A stretch of DNA of 64,000 nt from Rhodospirillales bacterium (GCA_016185145.1 JACPOB010000114.1:1-64000); one strand, 5' to 3'. Shown: positions 9,332-17,618, numbered from the stretch's first letter. The notes: generated by a model not told the origin, from the sequence alone. Made by a program: numbers and translations.

Positions 9332-9763
9332 TAGTTCGGCACAGGGATTTTGGCGGTTGATGTGAGGCCGATGAGATTGCCGGCACTGCTGGCACCGATG
9401 CTCGACCAAGGGCAGTTTTTGGCGCTCTGCGGTCCGCCAAAATAGTCAGAACCGAAGTTGACTTTTTAAATCACCCAAGTTATATTGGCCTCGCGCTCGC
9501 CTCCCGGCGGCTCTGCTCTCTGCATCGTTCATCCGATACCATCGCGCCCGGCGGCAGCCCTGCCGGGTCCAGGTTTCCCTTATCCCGAGCGACGCTCGAG
9601 GGGCGTTCGGTCGGGGCAGTGAAAAACGGCCGGCGGAAATGCCGAAATTCAAAAAGGCCGAAGATTCAATGGTTTCGCTGGTGTTTGCGGGTCTGCCGAA
9701 ATCCGGCGAAATTCATGCCGACCAGGGTGACAGTCATGACTCGCTGTTCGGTGATAGGGCCAA
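9332..9763. other. 432-base gap with no recognisable gene; contains a 10-bp inverted repeat
   Basis: This stretch between two convergent genes is less GC-rich than its surroundings. I see no reading frame with family resemblance. A perfect inverted repeat ATTTTGGCGG (9347-9356) and CCGCCAAAAT (9434-9443) brackets 77 bases, and an A/T-rich patch follows near 9463-9490. It could be the remains of a mobile element or a long bidirectional terminator. I cannot identify either with confidence. Confidence 0.4.
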
Positions 9764-11305
9764 TTACTTGTAGACCTCGACCGTCTGCATCATGCCCATC
9801 TCCTCGTGGTTCATCATGTGGCAGTGCAGCATGAAGATGCCGGTGTAGTCGAGGAATCGGGTGCGGAAGGTGAGGGAGCCGCCCTTGCGCTCGACGGGCG
9901 CGGTGTCACGCCATTGCGGCGTCGCCAGCGGCTTGCCGTTGAGGTGAGTGATCTGGAACGGGTTGGTATGGATGTGAAACACGTGGTCGTCGTGCTCGTG
10001 TGTGTTCTCGATCGTCCATTCCTCGACCGAACCCAGCTTGACGCGGTGGTCGATGCGTTTGGGATCGAACTTCTTGCCGTCGATGAAGAAGCCGAATTCC
10101 TGCCAGTGACCCGCGGCATCGGCCTCGGGCGCCGTCGCGGAGAACACCAGCTTGCGTCGGCCCGTGATCTCGGAATCCTTGATCGTCTCGAGCGGCGGCT
10201 TGGGAAGCGACGTCGGAAGCTTCATGTTCATCGGCTCGCCCGCCACCACCAGCCGGGCCAGCGGGCCGACCGGCGAAGGATGGCCCTGGTCGTAGGGCAG
10301 CGCGCGCAGCTCGTAGGTGCCGGGCGCGCCGGCGTGGATGAGGAGGTCGGCTCGCTGGCCGGGCAGGATCAGGTGCGTATTCATCGTCTCGACGGCGCCG
10401 AGCTGGATGCCGTCATAGGAGATGGCGTGCAGCTGGTGCTTCTCCAGCTCGAGCAGCATGTTGTCCTGATAGCCGGTATTCAGGATGCGCCAGCGCTGCA
10501 CCTCGCCCGGCCGCATGGCGATGGTCGGCCGGCGCTGGCCGTTGACGGTCAGGAAGCGCGTGGCGGTCTCCGGGAACAGGGTGGTTCCGAAGTCCTCGAT
10601 CATGCCGCGCGCGTCGTGGGCGACCTGGGTCAGCACCAGCAGGCGTTCCCGGGCGTTGGCGATCTCGGGTATGTCGGCGAAGTCGCCTTCGACGATGATG
10701 GCGCCGAACATGCCGCTGGCCATCTGCACGTCGGCGCTGCCGTGATGATGCGGATGATACCAGTAGGTTCCCCTGGTGTGGTCCTTGGGTAGTTCGATCT
10801 CGATATCGTAGGTCTCGCCGGGCGCCATCGAGCGCATGACATTGTCGGCAATGCCGCTCGGACTGGCGTGGGCGCCGTGAAAATGGAAGTTGGTGTTGTT
10901 GAACTGGTGCGGGTGCGACATGTCCGCCGGCATCGTGTCGCGGTTGGGCGGAAGATCGTTGACCAGGCGGATCTTGAGCGTCTCGCCGGGCTTCATGCGC
11001 AGCGTCGGGCCGGGTGAACCGCCTTCATAGGAACGCACGTAAAGGCGGACGCCGCCGACATCGCGGTAGGCGTAGGCGCAGCGCAACGAGGTCTGCAGCA
11101 CGCCGTTGGCCGATCGCCGCACCTCGGGTTCGACCAGGGGCTGATCCATGATCGGCAGCTTGGGCCGCGCGACGAGGCCCAGGGTCGGGCTCATGCCGCC
11201 ATGATCGTGCCCCTGGGCAGCGACTTGTTTGCCCACCAGCAGGGTAGCGCCTGTGGCAAGGCTGCCGTCGAGCAGCCGGCGGCGCGAAAGAGGCGTGAAA
11301 GGCAT
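9764..11305 (-). CDS. Tat-exported multicopper oxidase
   Basis: A 513-residue three-cupredoxin-domain oxidase that couples one-electron oxidation of a substrate (phenolic, metal ion or other) to reduction of oxygen to water in the periplasm. The N-terminus MPFTPLSRRRLLDGS carries a twin-arginine signal. All four copper-binding His motifs are present: FHFHGAH (about 141-147), YWYHPHHHG (about 181-189), HVFHIH, and HCHMMNHEEMGMM at residues 494-506, giving type 1, 2 and 3 copper sites. The frame stays open upstream, but that part lies over the next gene in another phase. The ATG at 11305 is the only start giving a Tat signal. It begins 35 bases after the BisC-type gene on the same strand. Confidence 0.9.
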   Translation of the reverse strand: MPFTPLSRRRLLDGSLATGATLLVGKQVAAQGHDHGGMSPTLGLVARPKLPIMDQPLVEPEVRRSANGVLQTSLRCAYAYRDVGGVRLYVRSYEGGSPGPTLRMKPGETLKIRLVNDLPPNRDTMPADMSHPHQFNNTNFHFHGAHASPSGIADNVMRSMAPGETYDIEIELPKDHTRGTYWYHPHHHGSADVQMASGMFGAIIVEGDFADIPEIANARERLLVLTQVAHDARGMIEDFGTTLFPETATRFLTVNGQRRPTIAMRPGEVQRWRILNTGYQDNMLLELEKHQLHAISYDGIQLGAVETMNTHLILPGQRADLLIHAGAPGTYELRALPYDQGHPSPVGPLARLVVAGEPMNMKLPTSLPKPPLETIKDSEITGRRKLVFSATAPEADAAGHWQEFGFFIDGKKFDPKRIDHRVKLGSVEEWTIENTHEHDDHVFHIHTNPFQITHLNGKPLATPQWRDTAPVERKGGSLTFRTRFLDYTGIFMLHCHMMNHEEMGMMQTVEVYK

Positions 11306-11340
11306 GAGACCCTTGTCCTTGAGGAGTGACGGCGGATGAT

Positions 11341-13641
11341 CTAGCCCCTCGGCGCGAACTCCGGAAGGCGATGCGCCGTCACCGCCGGGGCCGGAGCATC
11401 GTAGCGCTCGATCTCCACCAGGCAGGTCTGGGCGATGCAGCCTTGGCTGAGCTTCGAGGCGCCGATGTCGAGCGTCAGCGCATTGGGATTGCCGTGCTTC
11501 TCCAACGGCTGGTTGGAGCCCGAATCCGCCGGGTCGAACCACGCGCCCGTCGACAGGCGCACCACGCCGCGACGAATGCGATCGGAGAGCCGCGCCGCCG
11601 CCAGGCAGGCGCCGCGATCGTTGTAGACGCGCAGGAGGTCGCCGTCCTTGATGCCGCGCGCGGCGGCGTCCTCCGGATGCATGGTCACCGGCTGGCGGCC
11701 CTTGACCTTGGTGGCGCGCGCATGCGGGCTGTGGTCGAGCTGGCTGTGCAGCTTGTCGGCCGGCTGGTCCGACAGCATGTGCAGCGGATAGCGTTCGGCC
11801 GTCTTCGAGCCCAGCCATTCGATGGGCTCCATCCAGGTCGCATGGCCCGGGCAGTCGTCGTAGCCGAACGAGGCGATCTTCTCGGAGAAGATCTCTATCC
11901 GGCCCGACGGCGTCCTGAGCGGATGCTTGTCGGGATCGGCGCGGAAGGCCGCCAGCATCACCGGCTCGCGGGTCTTGCCCTCAGCTTCGGCCATGCCGGC
12001 CTGCCAGAACGCGTCGAACGGCGGGATCGCGACGCCGGCCTCGGCCGACTTCACGCGCGACAGCTCGTAGAGATGCTTTAGCCACGCCATGGCATCGCGG
12101 CCTTCGGTATAGGCCTCGCCCTGGCCGAGGCGCTTGGCGAGCTCGGCAAAGACCCAGAAGTCGTCGCGTGCTTCGCCCACCGGCTCGCGCGCCTTCTTCA
12201 TGGCGATCAGGTAGGGCTCGCGGCTGCCGTAGCCGATATCGTCGCGCTCCAGGCTGGTGGTCGCCGGCAGCACGATGTCGGCCATGCGCGCGGCCGGCGT
12301 CCAGAACTGCTCGTGGAACACGATCGTCTCGGGCTTGCGCCAGGCCAGCATCAGCCGGTTGAGGTCCTGATGGTGGTGGAACGGATTGCCGCCCGCCCAG
12401 TAGACCAGCCGGATGTCGGGATAGACGAGGTTGCGGCCGTTGTACGGCACCGTGCCGCCGGGATTGAGCAGCATGTCGGTGAAGCGCGCCACCGGGATGA
12501 AGTCGCTGACGGCGTTGGTGCCCTGCGGCAGCGTCGGTCCGCTGTACTTGGGGAAGGCGCTGCCCATCAGGTTGACCGGCCCGTAGCCCACGGCGAAGCC
12601 GCCGCCCGGCAGGCCGACCTGGCCCAGCATGCAGGCGAGCGTGATCATCGCCCTGAACGGCTGCTCGCCGTGGTGGCTGCGCTGCAGCGACCAGTTGATG
12701 CTGACCGTGGTGCGCGTCGCCGCCATCTCGCGCGCCAGCGCCACGATGCGCGCGGCGGGGATGCCGGTGATCTTCTCCGCCCATGCCGCATCCTTGCCGG
12801 CGAGCGATGGCGCGAATTTCTCGAAGCCCACCGTGTAGCGGGCGAGGAAGTCGCGGTCGTGCAGGTTCTCGGCCATCAGCGTGTGGCAGAGCGCCAGGAT
12901 CAGCGCGGTATCGGTGTTGGGCCGGATCGCCAGCCACTCGACGGCGCCGCCGGTGTCGAGATCGTCAGCGGTCGGCGTCACGTTGACGAAGCGCACGCCC
13001 TTGGCGCGCATGCCGTAGAGGCCGCCCTTGACGTGATGCTTGGTGGCGCCGCCGGCGTTGATCTGGCTGTTCTTGTGCGGCACGCCGCCGAAGCAGACGA
13101 AGAGCTTGCAGTGCTCGGCCATCACGTCCCACGGCGTGTGCATGGACATCAGCTCGTCCATCGGCGCCACGATGTGCGGCATCAGCACGCGCGCCGCGCC
13201 CAGGCTGTAGGAATCCTGGTGGCGCACATAGCCGCCGACCGAATTCAGGAAGCGATGGACCTGGCTCTGCGCATGATGGAAGCGTCCCGCGCTCGACCAG
13301 CCATAGGAGCCGCCGAAGATCGATCGGTTCGAGTGCTTGTCCTTGATGCGCCTCAGTTCCCCGGCGACGAGATCGAGCGCCTCGTTCCATTCGACCTCGA
13401 CGAAGGCCTCCTGGCCGCGCTTCTCGGGGTTCGCGCCCGGGCCTTTCTCGAGCCAGCTCTTGCGCACCGCCGGACGGCGCACGCGCAGCCGCGTCACCTC
13501 GTCGGACAGCATGTGCAGGCCGATCGGCGAGGGATCGGGATCCTTGGAGAAGGGATGCAGGCGCGTGGCCTTGCCGTTTTCGTCGTATTCGACCTCGTAG
13601 ACGCCCCAATGGGCGGCGGTGAGGGTGCGCTGATGGGTCAT
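11341..13641 (-). CDS. Molybdopterin oxidoreductase, biotin/methionine sulfoxide reductase (BisC/TorA) type
   Basis: A 766-residue DMSO-reductase-family enzyme carrying a bis-MGD molybdenum cofactor. There is no N-terminal Cys cluster, as in BisC/TorA/DorA members that lack iron-sulfur. The Mo ligand is predicted to be Ser117 in GGSYGWSSAGRFHHAQSQ. Further family marks are GGNPFHHHQDLNRL and a C-terminal MGD-binding MHPEDAAARGIKDGD. No Tat signal is seen with the start at 13641, which would make it cytoplasmic like BisC. Substrates of this group are S- or N-oxides, and the true one is unknown. It lies seven bases after the threonine aldolase stop and 35 before the multicopper oxidase, indicating an operon. 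Confidence 0.85.
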   Translation of the reverse strand: MTHQRTLTAAHWGVYEVEYDENGKATRLHPFSKDPDPSPIGLHMLSDEVTRLRVRRPAVRKSWLEKGPGANPEKRGQEAFVEVEWNEALDLVAGELRRIKDKHSNRSIFGGSYGWSSAGRFHHAQSQVHRFLNSVGGYVRHQDSYSLGAARVLMPHIVAPMDELMSMHTPWDVMAEHCKLFVCFGGVPHKNSQINAGGATKHHVKGGLYGMRAKGVRFVNVTPTADDLDTGGAVEWLAIRPNTDTALILALCHTLMAENLHDRDFLARYTVGFEKFAPSLAGKDAAWAEKITGIPAARIVALAREMAATRTTVSINWSLQRSHHGEQPFRAMITLACMLGQVGLPGGGFAVGYGPVNLMGSAFPKYSGPTLPQGTNAVSDFIPVARFTDMLLNPGGTVPYNGRNLVYPDIRLVYWAGGNPFHHHQDLNRLMLAWRKPETIVFHEQFWTPAARMADIVLPATTSLERDDIGYGSREPYLIAMKKAREPVGEARDDFWVFAELAKRLGQGEAYTEGRDAMAWLKHLYELSRVKSAEAGVAIPPFDAFWQAGMAEAEGKTREPVMLAAFRADPDKHPLRTPSGRIEIFSEKIASFGYDDCPGHATWMEPIEWLGSKTAERYPLHMLSDQPADKLHSQLDHSPHARATKVKGRQPVTMHPEDAAARGIKDGDLLRVYNDRGACLAAARLSDRIRRGVVRLSTGAWFDPADSGSNQPLEKHGNPNALTLDIGASKLSQGCIAQTCLVEIERYDAPAPAVTAHRLPEFAPRG

Positions 13642-13648
13642 CGGGTAC

Positions 13649-14689
13649 TCACGCTGACTTGGCGATGGACAGGAAACGATCGACGTCGGCCGGATCGGTG
13701 TCGAAAGCGGTGACGAGCCGGAAGGCGCGCTCGCCGGGTCGGTCCGATGGCCAGGGGTGGTACTTGGCGCCAGCATCCTGCAGGGCATCGTGCATGTGCG
13801 CCGGCATGACGACGAAGATCTCGTTGGCATCGACCGGGTACATGAGCTGCGTGCCCTTGAGCGGCGTCAGGCCCGCCACCAGCCGGCGCGCCATGGCGTT
13901 GGCATGGCGGGCATTGTCGAGCCACAGGCCTTCGGTCAGGTAGGCGTCGAGCTGGGCCGACACCAGGCGCATCTTGGACAGCAGATGGCCGCCGCGCTTG
14001 CTGCGATAGGCGAAGTCGCGCGCCAGCTCGGCATTGAAGAAGACCACGGCTTCGGCCGCCATCACGCCGTTCTTGGTGGCGCCGAAGCTCAGCACGTCGA
14101 CCCCCGCCTTCCACGAGAGCTCGGCCGGCGAGCAGCCGACATAGGCCAGTGCGTTGGCGAAGCGTGCGCCGTCCATGTGCAGTTTCAGCCCATGGCGATG
14201 CGTCGAGGTGGCGATCGCGGCGATCTCCTCGGGCGCATAGACGGTGCCGCATTCGGTCGCCTGGGTGACGCTGACCGCGGCGGGCTGCGAGAAATGCGGC
14301 ACGCCGTAGACCGGCTGGGCCAGCGCCTGGGCGAGTTTCACCGGATCGATCTTGCCTGCCGCGCCATCGATGCGGAACAGCCGCGCGCCCGCGGTATAGA
14401 ATTCCGGCGCGCCGGTCTCCTCTGCGGCGATGTGCGCGCTGGGATGGCAGAAGATCGCGCCCCATGGCGGCGTGCAGCAGGCCAGCGCCAGGCTGTTGGC
14501 GGCGGTGCCGGTGACGACCGGGAAGGCCACCAGGTCGGGCTTGTCGAACAGCTCGCGCAGACGGCGCTCGACGCGCTGCGTCCAGTCGTCGGCGCCGTAG
14601 GAGAAGGCGCTGCCGCTGGTGAAGGCGCGGCTCACCGCTTCGATGACCGACGGATGGGCGCCGACCTCGTTGTCGCTGCGGAAGTTCAT
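13649..14689 (-). CDS. ltaE: Low-specificity L-threonine aldolase
   Basis: A 346-residue PLP enzyme of fold type I that cleaves L-threonine/allo-threonine or related beta-hydroxy amino acids to glycine and an aldehyde. The opening FRSDNEVGAHP is characteristic of the family. The PLP Lys is K206 in LSFGATKNG, and the cofactor-contacting Asp is D173 in HMDGARFANA. Its start overlaps the VOC gene stop by four bases (ATGA) and its stop lies seven bases before the BisC-type gene, so it sits within an operon. A beta-hydroxy amino acid lyase together with a sulfoxide reductase and a VOC protein could mean catabolism of a modified amino acid, but this is speculation. Confidence 0.88.
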   Translation of the reverse strand: MNFRSDNEVGAHPSVIEAVSRAFTSGSAFSYGADDWTQRVERRLRELFDKPDLVAFPVVTGTAANSLALACCTPPWGAIFCHPSAHIAAEETGAPEFYTAGARLFRIDGAAGKIDPVKLAQALAQPVYGVPHFSQPAAVSVTQATECGTVYAPEEIAAIATSTHRHGLKLHMDGARFANALAYVGCSPAELSWKAGVDVLSFGATKNGVMAAEAVVFFNAELARDFAYRSKRGGHLLSKMRLVSAQLDAYLTEGLWLDNARHANAMARRLVAGLTPLKGTQLMYPVDANEIFVVMPAHMHDALQDAGAKYHPWPSDRPGERAFRLVTAFDTDPADVDRFLSIAKSA

Positions 14690-15078
14690 GGTTTTTCCTC
14701 GGGCCGGCGCGTCACGGCCTCGAGGCGGTTGCCGTCGGGGTCACGCACGAAGGCGGCATAGTAGTCGGGACTGTAGATTTCGCGGATGCCGGGCGGGCCA
14801 TCGTCGATGCCGCCGTTGGCCAGCGCAGCGGCATGGAAGGCGCGCACCGCCGCGCGGCTCGGGGCGCGAAAGCACCAGTGCCGGTTGTCGGGCACGACGT
14901 TGTCGCTGAGATAGATCGAGAAATAGCAGGGTGCGCCCTCGACACGCAGCCGCTCGCCATAGCCGATCGCGCGTTCGCGCCGATTGACCCGCGGCACGCC
15001 GAGCGGCGCCAGGACGGCGTCGTAGAAGGTCTGGGCGCGATCGAGGTCGGTCGCCGTGATCGACAGGTGGTCGAACAT
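14686..15078 (-). CDS. VOC-superfamily (glyoxalase/bleomycin resistance-like) protein
   Basis: A 130-residue single-module vicinal oxygen chelate protein. It begins MFDHLSITATDLDRAQTFYD, the classic first beta-alpha unit, and has the second-half motif YYAAFVRDPDGNRLEAV with the metal-ligand Glu. Metal-dependent isomerase, dioxygenase or resistance activity is possible; the specific reaction is not deducible. It is the first gene of the minus-strand cluster leading to threonine aldolase, the molybdoenzyme and multicopper oxidase, with a four-base overlap with the aldolase gene. A family A palindrome lies just upstream of its start. Confidence 0.85.
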   Translation of the reverse strand: MFDHLSITATDLDRAQTFYDAVLAPLGVPRVNRRERAIGYGERLRVEGAPCYFSIYLSDNVVPDNRHWCFRAPSRAAVRAFHAAALANGGIDDGPPGIREIYSPDYYAAFVRDPDGNRLEAVTRRPEEKP

Positions 15079-15102
15079 CTAGGAAACCGCCGGGCTCTCA
15101 TG

Positions 15103-15171
15103 CTCTTCCGGACCGCGCGCATCTTGCGCGCTCAGGCTCATGAGCGCGCTGGAAGCGCGCGGTCCGGGAGA
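15103..15171. repeat. Intergenic palindrome, family A (copy 1)
   Basis: Inverted repeat with outer arms TCTTCCGGACCGCGCGC and GCGCGCGGTCCGGGAGA around a central CTCATGAGCG core. Related copies lie at 17525-17600, 24646-24726 and 33988-34080. This copy lies between the VOC gene start and the DUF6476-like gene end. Confidence 0.85.
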
Positions 15172-15182
15172 CCATGACGTCA

Positions 15183-15518
15183 TCACCGCCCGATCCCCGG
15201 CGCGAATTCCACCGTGCCCACTACCGCGCCATTGCGCGGGTCGACGACGTAGGCGAAGGCAGGGCCGCCCTGGGTCTCGACATGGACGATCAGCCGGTCG
15301 CCGGCCGTCGTCATCGACACCACGCGCGCGCCGGCTGGGAGGGTGACACGCTCGCTGAAGCCGGTCGCGGCGGCTGGCGAGCGGCCGGCGTTGGGCGTAG
15401 ACATGCGGCGGGCAATCTCGGCCGCGATGACGACAAAACCCGCTACGATCAGCAGGCCCATCACGATGACCAGCACCTTCAGCCAGAGCGGTGCGTAGGG
15501 CTGAGAGGGAGACGCCAA
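15183..15518 (-). CDS. Small single-pass membrane protein, DUF6476-like
   Basis: A protein of about 111 residues: one hydrophobic helix near the N-terminus (WLKVLVIVMGLLIVAGFVVI), then a soluble beta-rich domain containing TLPAGARVVSMTTAGDRLIV and VVDPRNGAVVGTVEF. No ATG is available in this frame. A TTG at 15518 is preceded by GGAG at good spacing, so I use it. Nine bases separate it from the divergent rluD start. This membrane protein/rluD/rpoH neighbourhood is conserved in alphaproteobacteria, which supports the gene being real. Function unknown. Confidence 0.68.
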   Translation of the reverse strand: MASPSQPYAPLWLKVLVIVMGLLIVAGFVVIAAEIARRMSTPNAGRSPAAATGFSERVTLPAGARVVSMTTAGDRLIVHVETQGGPAFAYVVDPRNGAVVGTVEFAPGIGR

Positions 15519-15527
15519 GACAACTCC

Positions 15528-16502
15528 ATGAGCGACGCCGGCCGCCACTTCGTGACCGTCGACGACAGCGCCTCGGGCCAGCGGCTCGACCGCGCGCTCG
15601 CGATGGCCTTGCCCCAGCTCACGCGGAGCCGCGTGAAGGCGCTGATCGAAAGCCGCCGTGTGGCGCTTGCGGACGGCCGGACGATAGAAGAGCCGTCCCG
15701 CAAGGTCAAAACCGGTGATCGTTTCGTCGTCGACATACCCGAGCCGGAGCCGGCCGAGCCCCGCGCCCAGGCGATCGATCTCGACATACTCTACGAAGAT
15801 TCCGACCTCCTGGTGCTGAACAAGCCTGCAGGTCTGGTCGTCCATCCCGCGCCGGGCAATCCCGACAGCACGCTGGTCAATGCCCTGCTGGCGCACTGCG
15901 GCGACAGCCTCTCCGGTATCGGCGGCGTGCGCCGGCCGGGTATCGTCCACCGGCTCGACAAGGACACGTCGGGCGTCATGGTCGTGGCCAAGAACGACCA
16001 GAGCCACCAGGCGCTGGCCAAGCTGTTCGCCGCCCACGACCTCACCCGGATCTACCAGGCCCTGGTGTGGGGCGGCCCCAAGGCCCAGAAGGGCACCATC
16101 GAGGCCGCCATCGGCCGCCATCCGGTCGACCGCAAGCGCATGACGGTGCGCCGCAGCGGCGGCCGGTCGGCCGTCACGGAGTACTGGGTCGAGCAGCGTT
16201 TCGGGCCACCCCTGGCACCGGTCGCCAGCCTGCTGGGCGCGAAGCTGGGGACCGGCCGGACCCATCAGGTCCGGGTCCATCTCGCCCATCTCGGCTGCCC
16301 GGTGGTGGGCGATCCGGTTTACGGGCGGAAGTCGCGGAACGCCTCGCAACCCGCCTCGTTGAGAACCTTCGGACGGCAGGCCCTACACGCTGCCGTCCTG
16401 GAGTTCCGACATCCGCGTACGGGTAGGGAGATGCGCTTCGCCACACAATTGCCTCAAGATTTCAGGAGGTTGGTGGCTGAGCTGAACACCGTTAAGTATT
16501 AG
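15528..16502 (+). CDS. rluD: Ribosomal large-subunit pseudouridine synthase, RluD type
   Basis: A 324-residue RluA-family enzyme that isomerises uridine to pseudouridine in 23S rRNA (positions 1911/1915/1917 in E. coli for RluD). The N-terminal S4 RNA-binding domain spans about residues 18-70. The catalytic domain has the active Asp D144 in HRLDKDTSGVMVV and the later motif GRTHQVRVHLAHLGCPVVGD. The ATG at 15528 gives the normal family length; the frame runs open upstream but that segment has no homology. It is divergent from the DUF6476-like gene and about 130 bases upstream of rpoH. The exact RluA/C/D specificity is inferred from length and context. Confidence 0.9.
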   Translation: MSDAGRHFVTVDDSASGQRLDRALAMALPQLTRSRVKALIESRRVALADGRTIEEPSRKVKTGDRFVVDIPEPEPAEPRAQAIDLDILYEDSDLLVLNKPAGLVVHPAPGNPDSTLVNALLAHCGDSLSGIGGVRRPGIVHRLDKDTSGVMVVAKNDQSHQALAKLFAAHDLTRIYQALVWGGPKAQKGTIEAAIGRHPVDRKRMTVRRSGGRSAVTEYWVEQRFGPPLAPVASLLGAKLGTGRTHQVRVHLAHLGCPVVGDPVYGRKSRNASQPASLRTFGRQALHAAVLEFRHPRTGREMRFATQLPQDFRRLVAELNTVKY

Positions 16503-16533
16503 CCCTTATATCCGAGGGTATTAGTCGGATTTT

Positions 16534-16560
16534 CTTGACCTGGGGTTCCTTGGCCCCCTA
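16534..16560 (+). promoter_or_regulatory. Candidate heat-shock (sigma-32-like) promoter of rpoH
   Basis: CTTGAC at 16534-16539 and CCCCCTA at 16554-16560, with 14 bases between, resemble the sigma-32 elements CTTGAA and CCCCATNT. The TTGACC within it could equally serve as a housekeeping -35 box. It lies 74 bases before the rpoH ATG. This reading is inference from consensus only. Confidence 0.45.
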
Positions 16561-16633
16561 GAGTCCGGCTTAGCAGTCGACGGGTGCGAGTGCTAAACGC
16601 CCGTTCAGCCTAGTACCAGAAAGGGGGAGCCCA

Positions 16634-17602
16634 ATGAGTGCTGCCACCGCAAACCTTCCCGCCCTGCCGTCGTCCCTCACGCCGGAAGGCAACCTCAGCC
16701 GCTACCTGCAGGAAATCCGGAAATTCCCGCTGCTGGAGCCGCAGGAGGAATTCATGCTGGCCAAGCGCTGGCGCGAGCATGGCGACAGCCAGGCCGCCCA
16801 TAAGCTGGTGACCAGCCATCTGCGTCTCGTGGCCAAGATCGCCATGGGCTATCGCGGCTACGGCCTGCCGGTGGCCGAGCTCATCTCCGAGGGCAACGTC
16901 GGCATGATGCAGGCGGTCAAGCGGTTCGACCCGGACCGCGGCTTCCGCCTGGCGACCTATGCCATGTGGTGGATCCGCGCCTCGATTCAGGAATACATCC
17001 TTCATTCCTGGTCGCTGGTGAAGATGGGCACCACGGCGGCGCAGAAGAAGCTGTTCTTCAACCTGCGCAAGCTCAAGGGCCAGATGCAGGCCATCGAGGA
17101 GGGCGACCTGTCGCCCGAGCAGGTGACCAAGATCGCGACCCGCCTGGGCGTGCCGGAGGAGGAGGTGGTGAACATGAACCGCCGACTCGCCGCGCCCGAC
17201 AGCTCGCTCAACGCCCCGGTGAAGGCCGAGGGCGACATGGAGTGGCAGGACTGGCTGGTCGACGACAGCCCCAACCAGGAGGCGCGCCTCGCCGAAAGCC
17301 AGGAACTCGGCCAGCGCAAGACCATGCTGGCCCAGGCGCTGAAGCAGCTCACCGACCGCGAGCGGCACATCATCGTCGAGCGCCGCCTGGTCGACGAGCC
17401 CAAGACGCTCGAAGACCTGTCGGCCAAGTACGGCATCAGCCGCGAGCGCGTGCGCCAGATCGAGGTGCGCGCCTTCTTCGCCCATCCGCCTGGGGCCGCC
17501 CGCGAGGGCGGCCCTTTGTCTTTTATGTCTTCTGGACCGCGCGCTTCCAGAGCGCTCATGATCATGAGGCGCGCTGGAAGCGCGCGGTCCGGAAGAGCAT
17601 GA
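16634..17602 (+). CDS. rpoH: RNA polymerase sigma-32 (heat shock) factor RpoH with an altered C-terminal tail
   Basis: A 322-residue group-3 sigma factor directing heat-shock transcription. Region 2: AKIAMGYRGYGLPVAELISE and MMQAVKRFDPDRGFRLATYA. The RpoH box, diagnostic for sigma-32, is QKKLFFNLR (137-145). Region 4.2: TLEDLSAKYGISRERVRQIE (about 258-277). Normal family members continue EVRAFEKLQ plus a short basic tail. Here the match stops at F281 and the last 41 residues are encoded by a terminator hairpin (17493-17524) and a family A palindrome (17525-17600). The ATG at 16634 has GGGGGAG upstream. The sigma core is intact; the loss of the end of region 4.2 might weaken promoter -35 binding or be tolerated. 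A second rpoH elsewhere in the genome is possible. Confidence 0.88.
   Translation: MSAATANLPALPSSLTPEGNLSRYLQEIRKFPLLEPQEEFMLAKRWREHGDSQAAHKLVTSHLRLVAKIAMGYRGYGLPVAELISEGNVGMMQAVKRFDPDRGFRLATYAMWWIRASIQEYILHSWSLVKMGTTAAQKKLFFNLRKLKGQMQAIEEGDLSPEQVTKIATRLGVPEEEVVNMNRRLAAPDSSLNAPVKAEGDMEWQDWLVDDSPNQEARLAESQELGQRKTMLAQALKQLTDRERHIIVERRLVDEPKTLEDLSAKYGISRERVRQIEVRAFFAHPPGAAREGGPLSFMSSGPRASRALMIMRRAGSARSGRA
17493..17524 (+). terminator. Rho-independent terminator inside the rpoH reading frame
   Basis: A perfect 9-bp stem GGGCCGCCC / GGGCGGCCC with a GCGA loop followed by TTTGTCTTTT. It lies 5' of the rpoH stop codon at 17600-17602, so most transcripts ending here would lack an in-frame stop unless the real stop has been lost. 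Confidence 0.85.
17525..17600. repeat. Palindrome, family A (copy 2), overlapping the rpoH 3' end
   Basis: Outer arms TCTTCTGGACCGCGCGCTTCC and GGAAGCGCGCGGTCCGGAAGA around CGCTCATGATCATGAGGCGCG. It encodes the last residues of the rpoH frame (roughly SSGPRASRALMIMRRAGSAR) and ends about 20 bases before the Rid gene. Confidence 0.88.
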
Positions 17603-17618
17603 AAACCTGGGAGCAACC

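Noticed and set aside
9446..9652. 68-codon minus-strand frame in the 9.3-9.8 kb gap
   Set aside because: No homology, compositionally odd, no ribosome site. Not supported as a gene.
11306..11818. Apparent 171-residue N-terminal extension of the multicopper oxidase
   Set aside because: It overlaps the BisC-type coding sequence in another frame, is low complexity, and would remove the clean Tat signal at 11305.
15183..16349. 388-codon minus-strand frame opposite rluD
   Set aside because: Only the last about 111 codons look like protein (DUF6476-like). The rest is antisense to a well-supported pseudouridine synthase.
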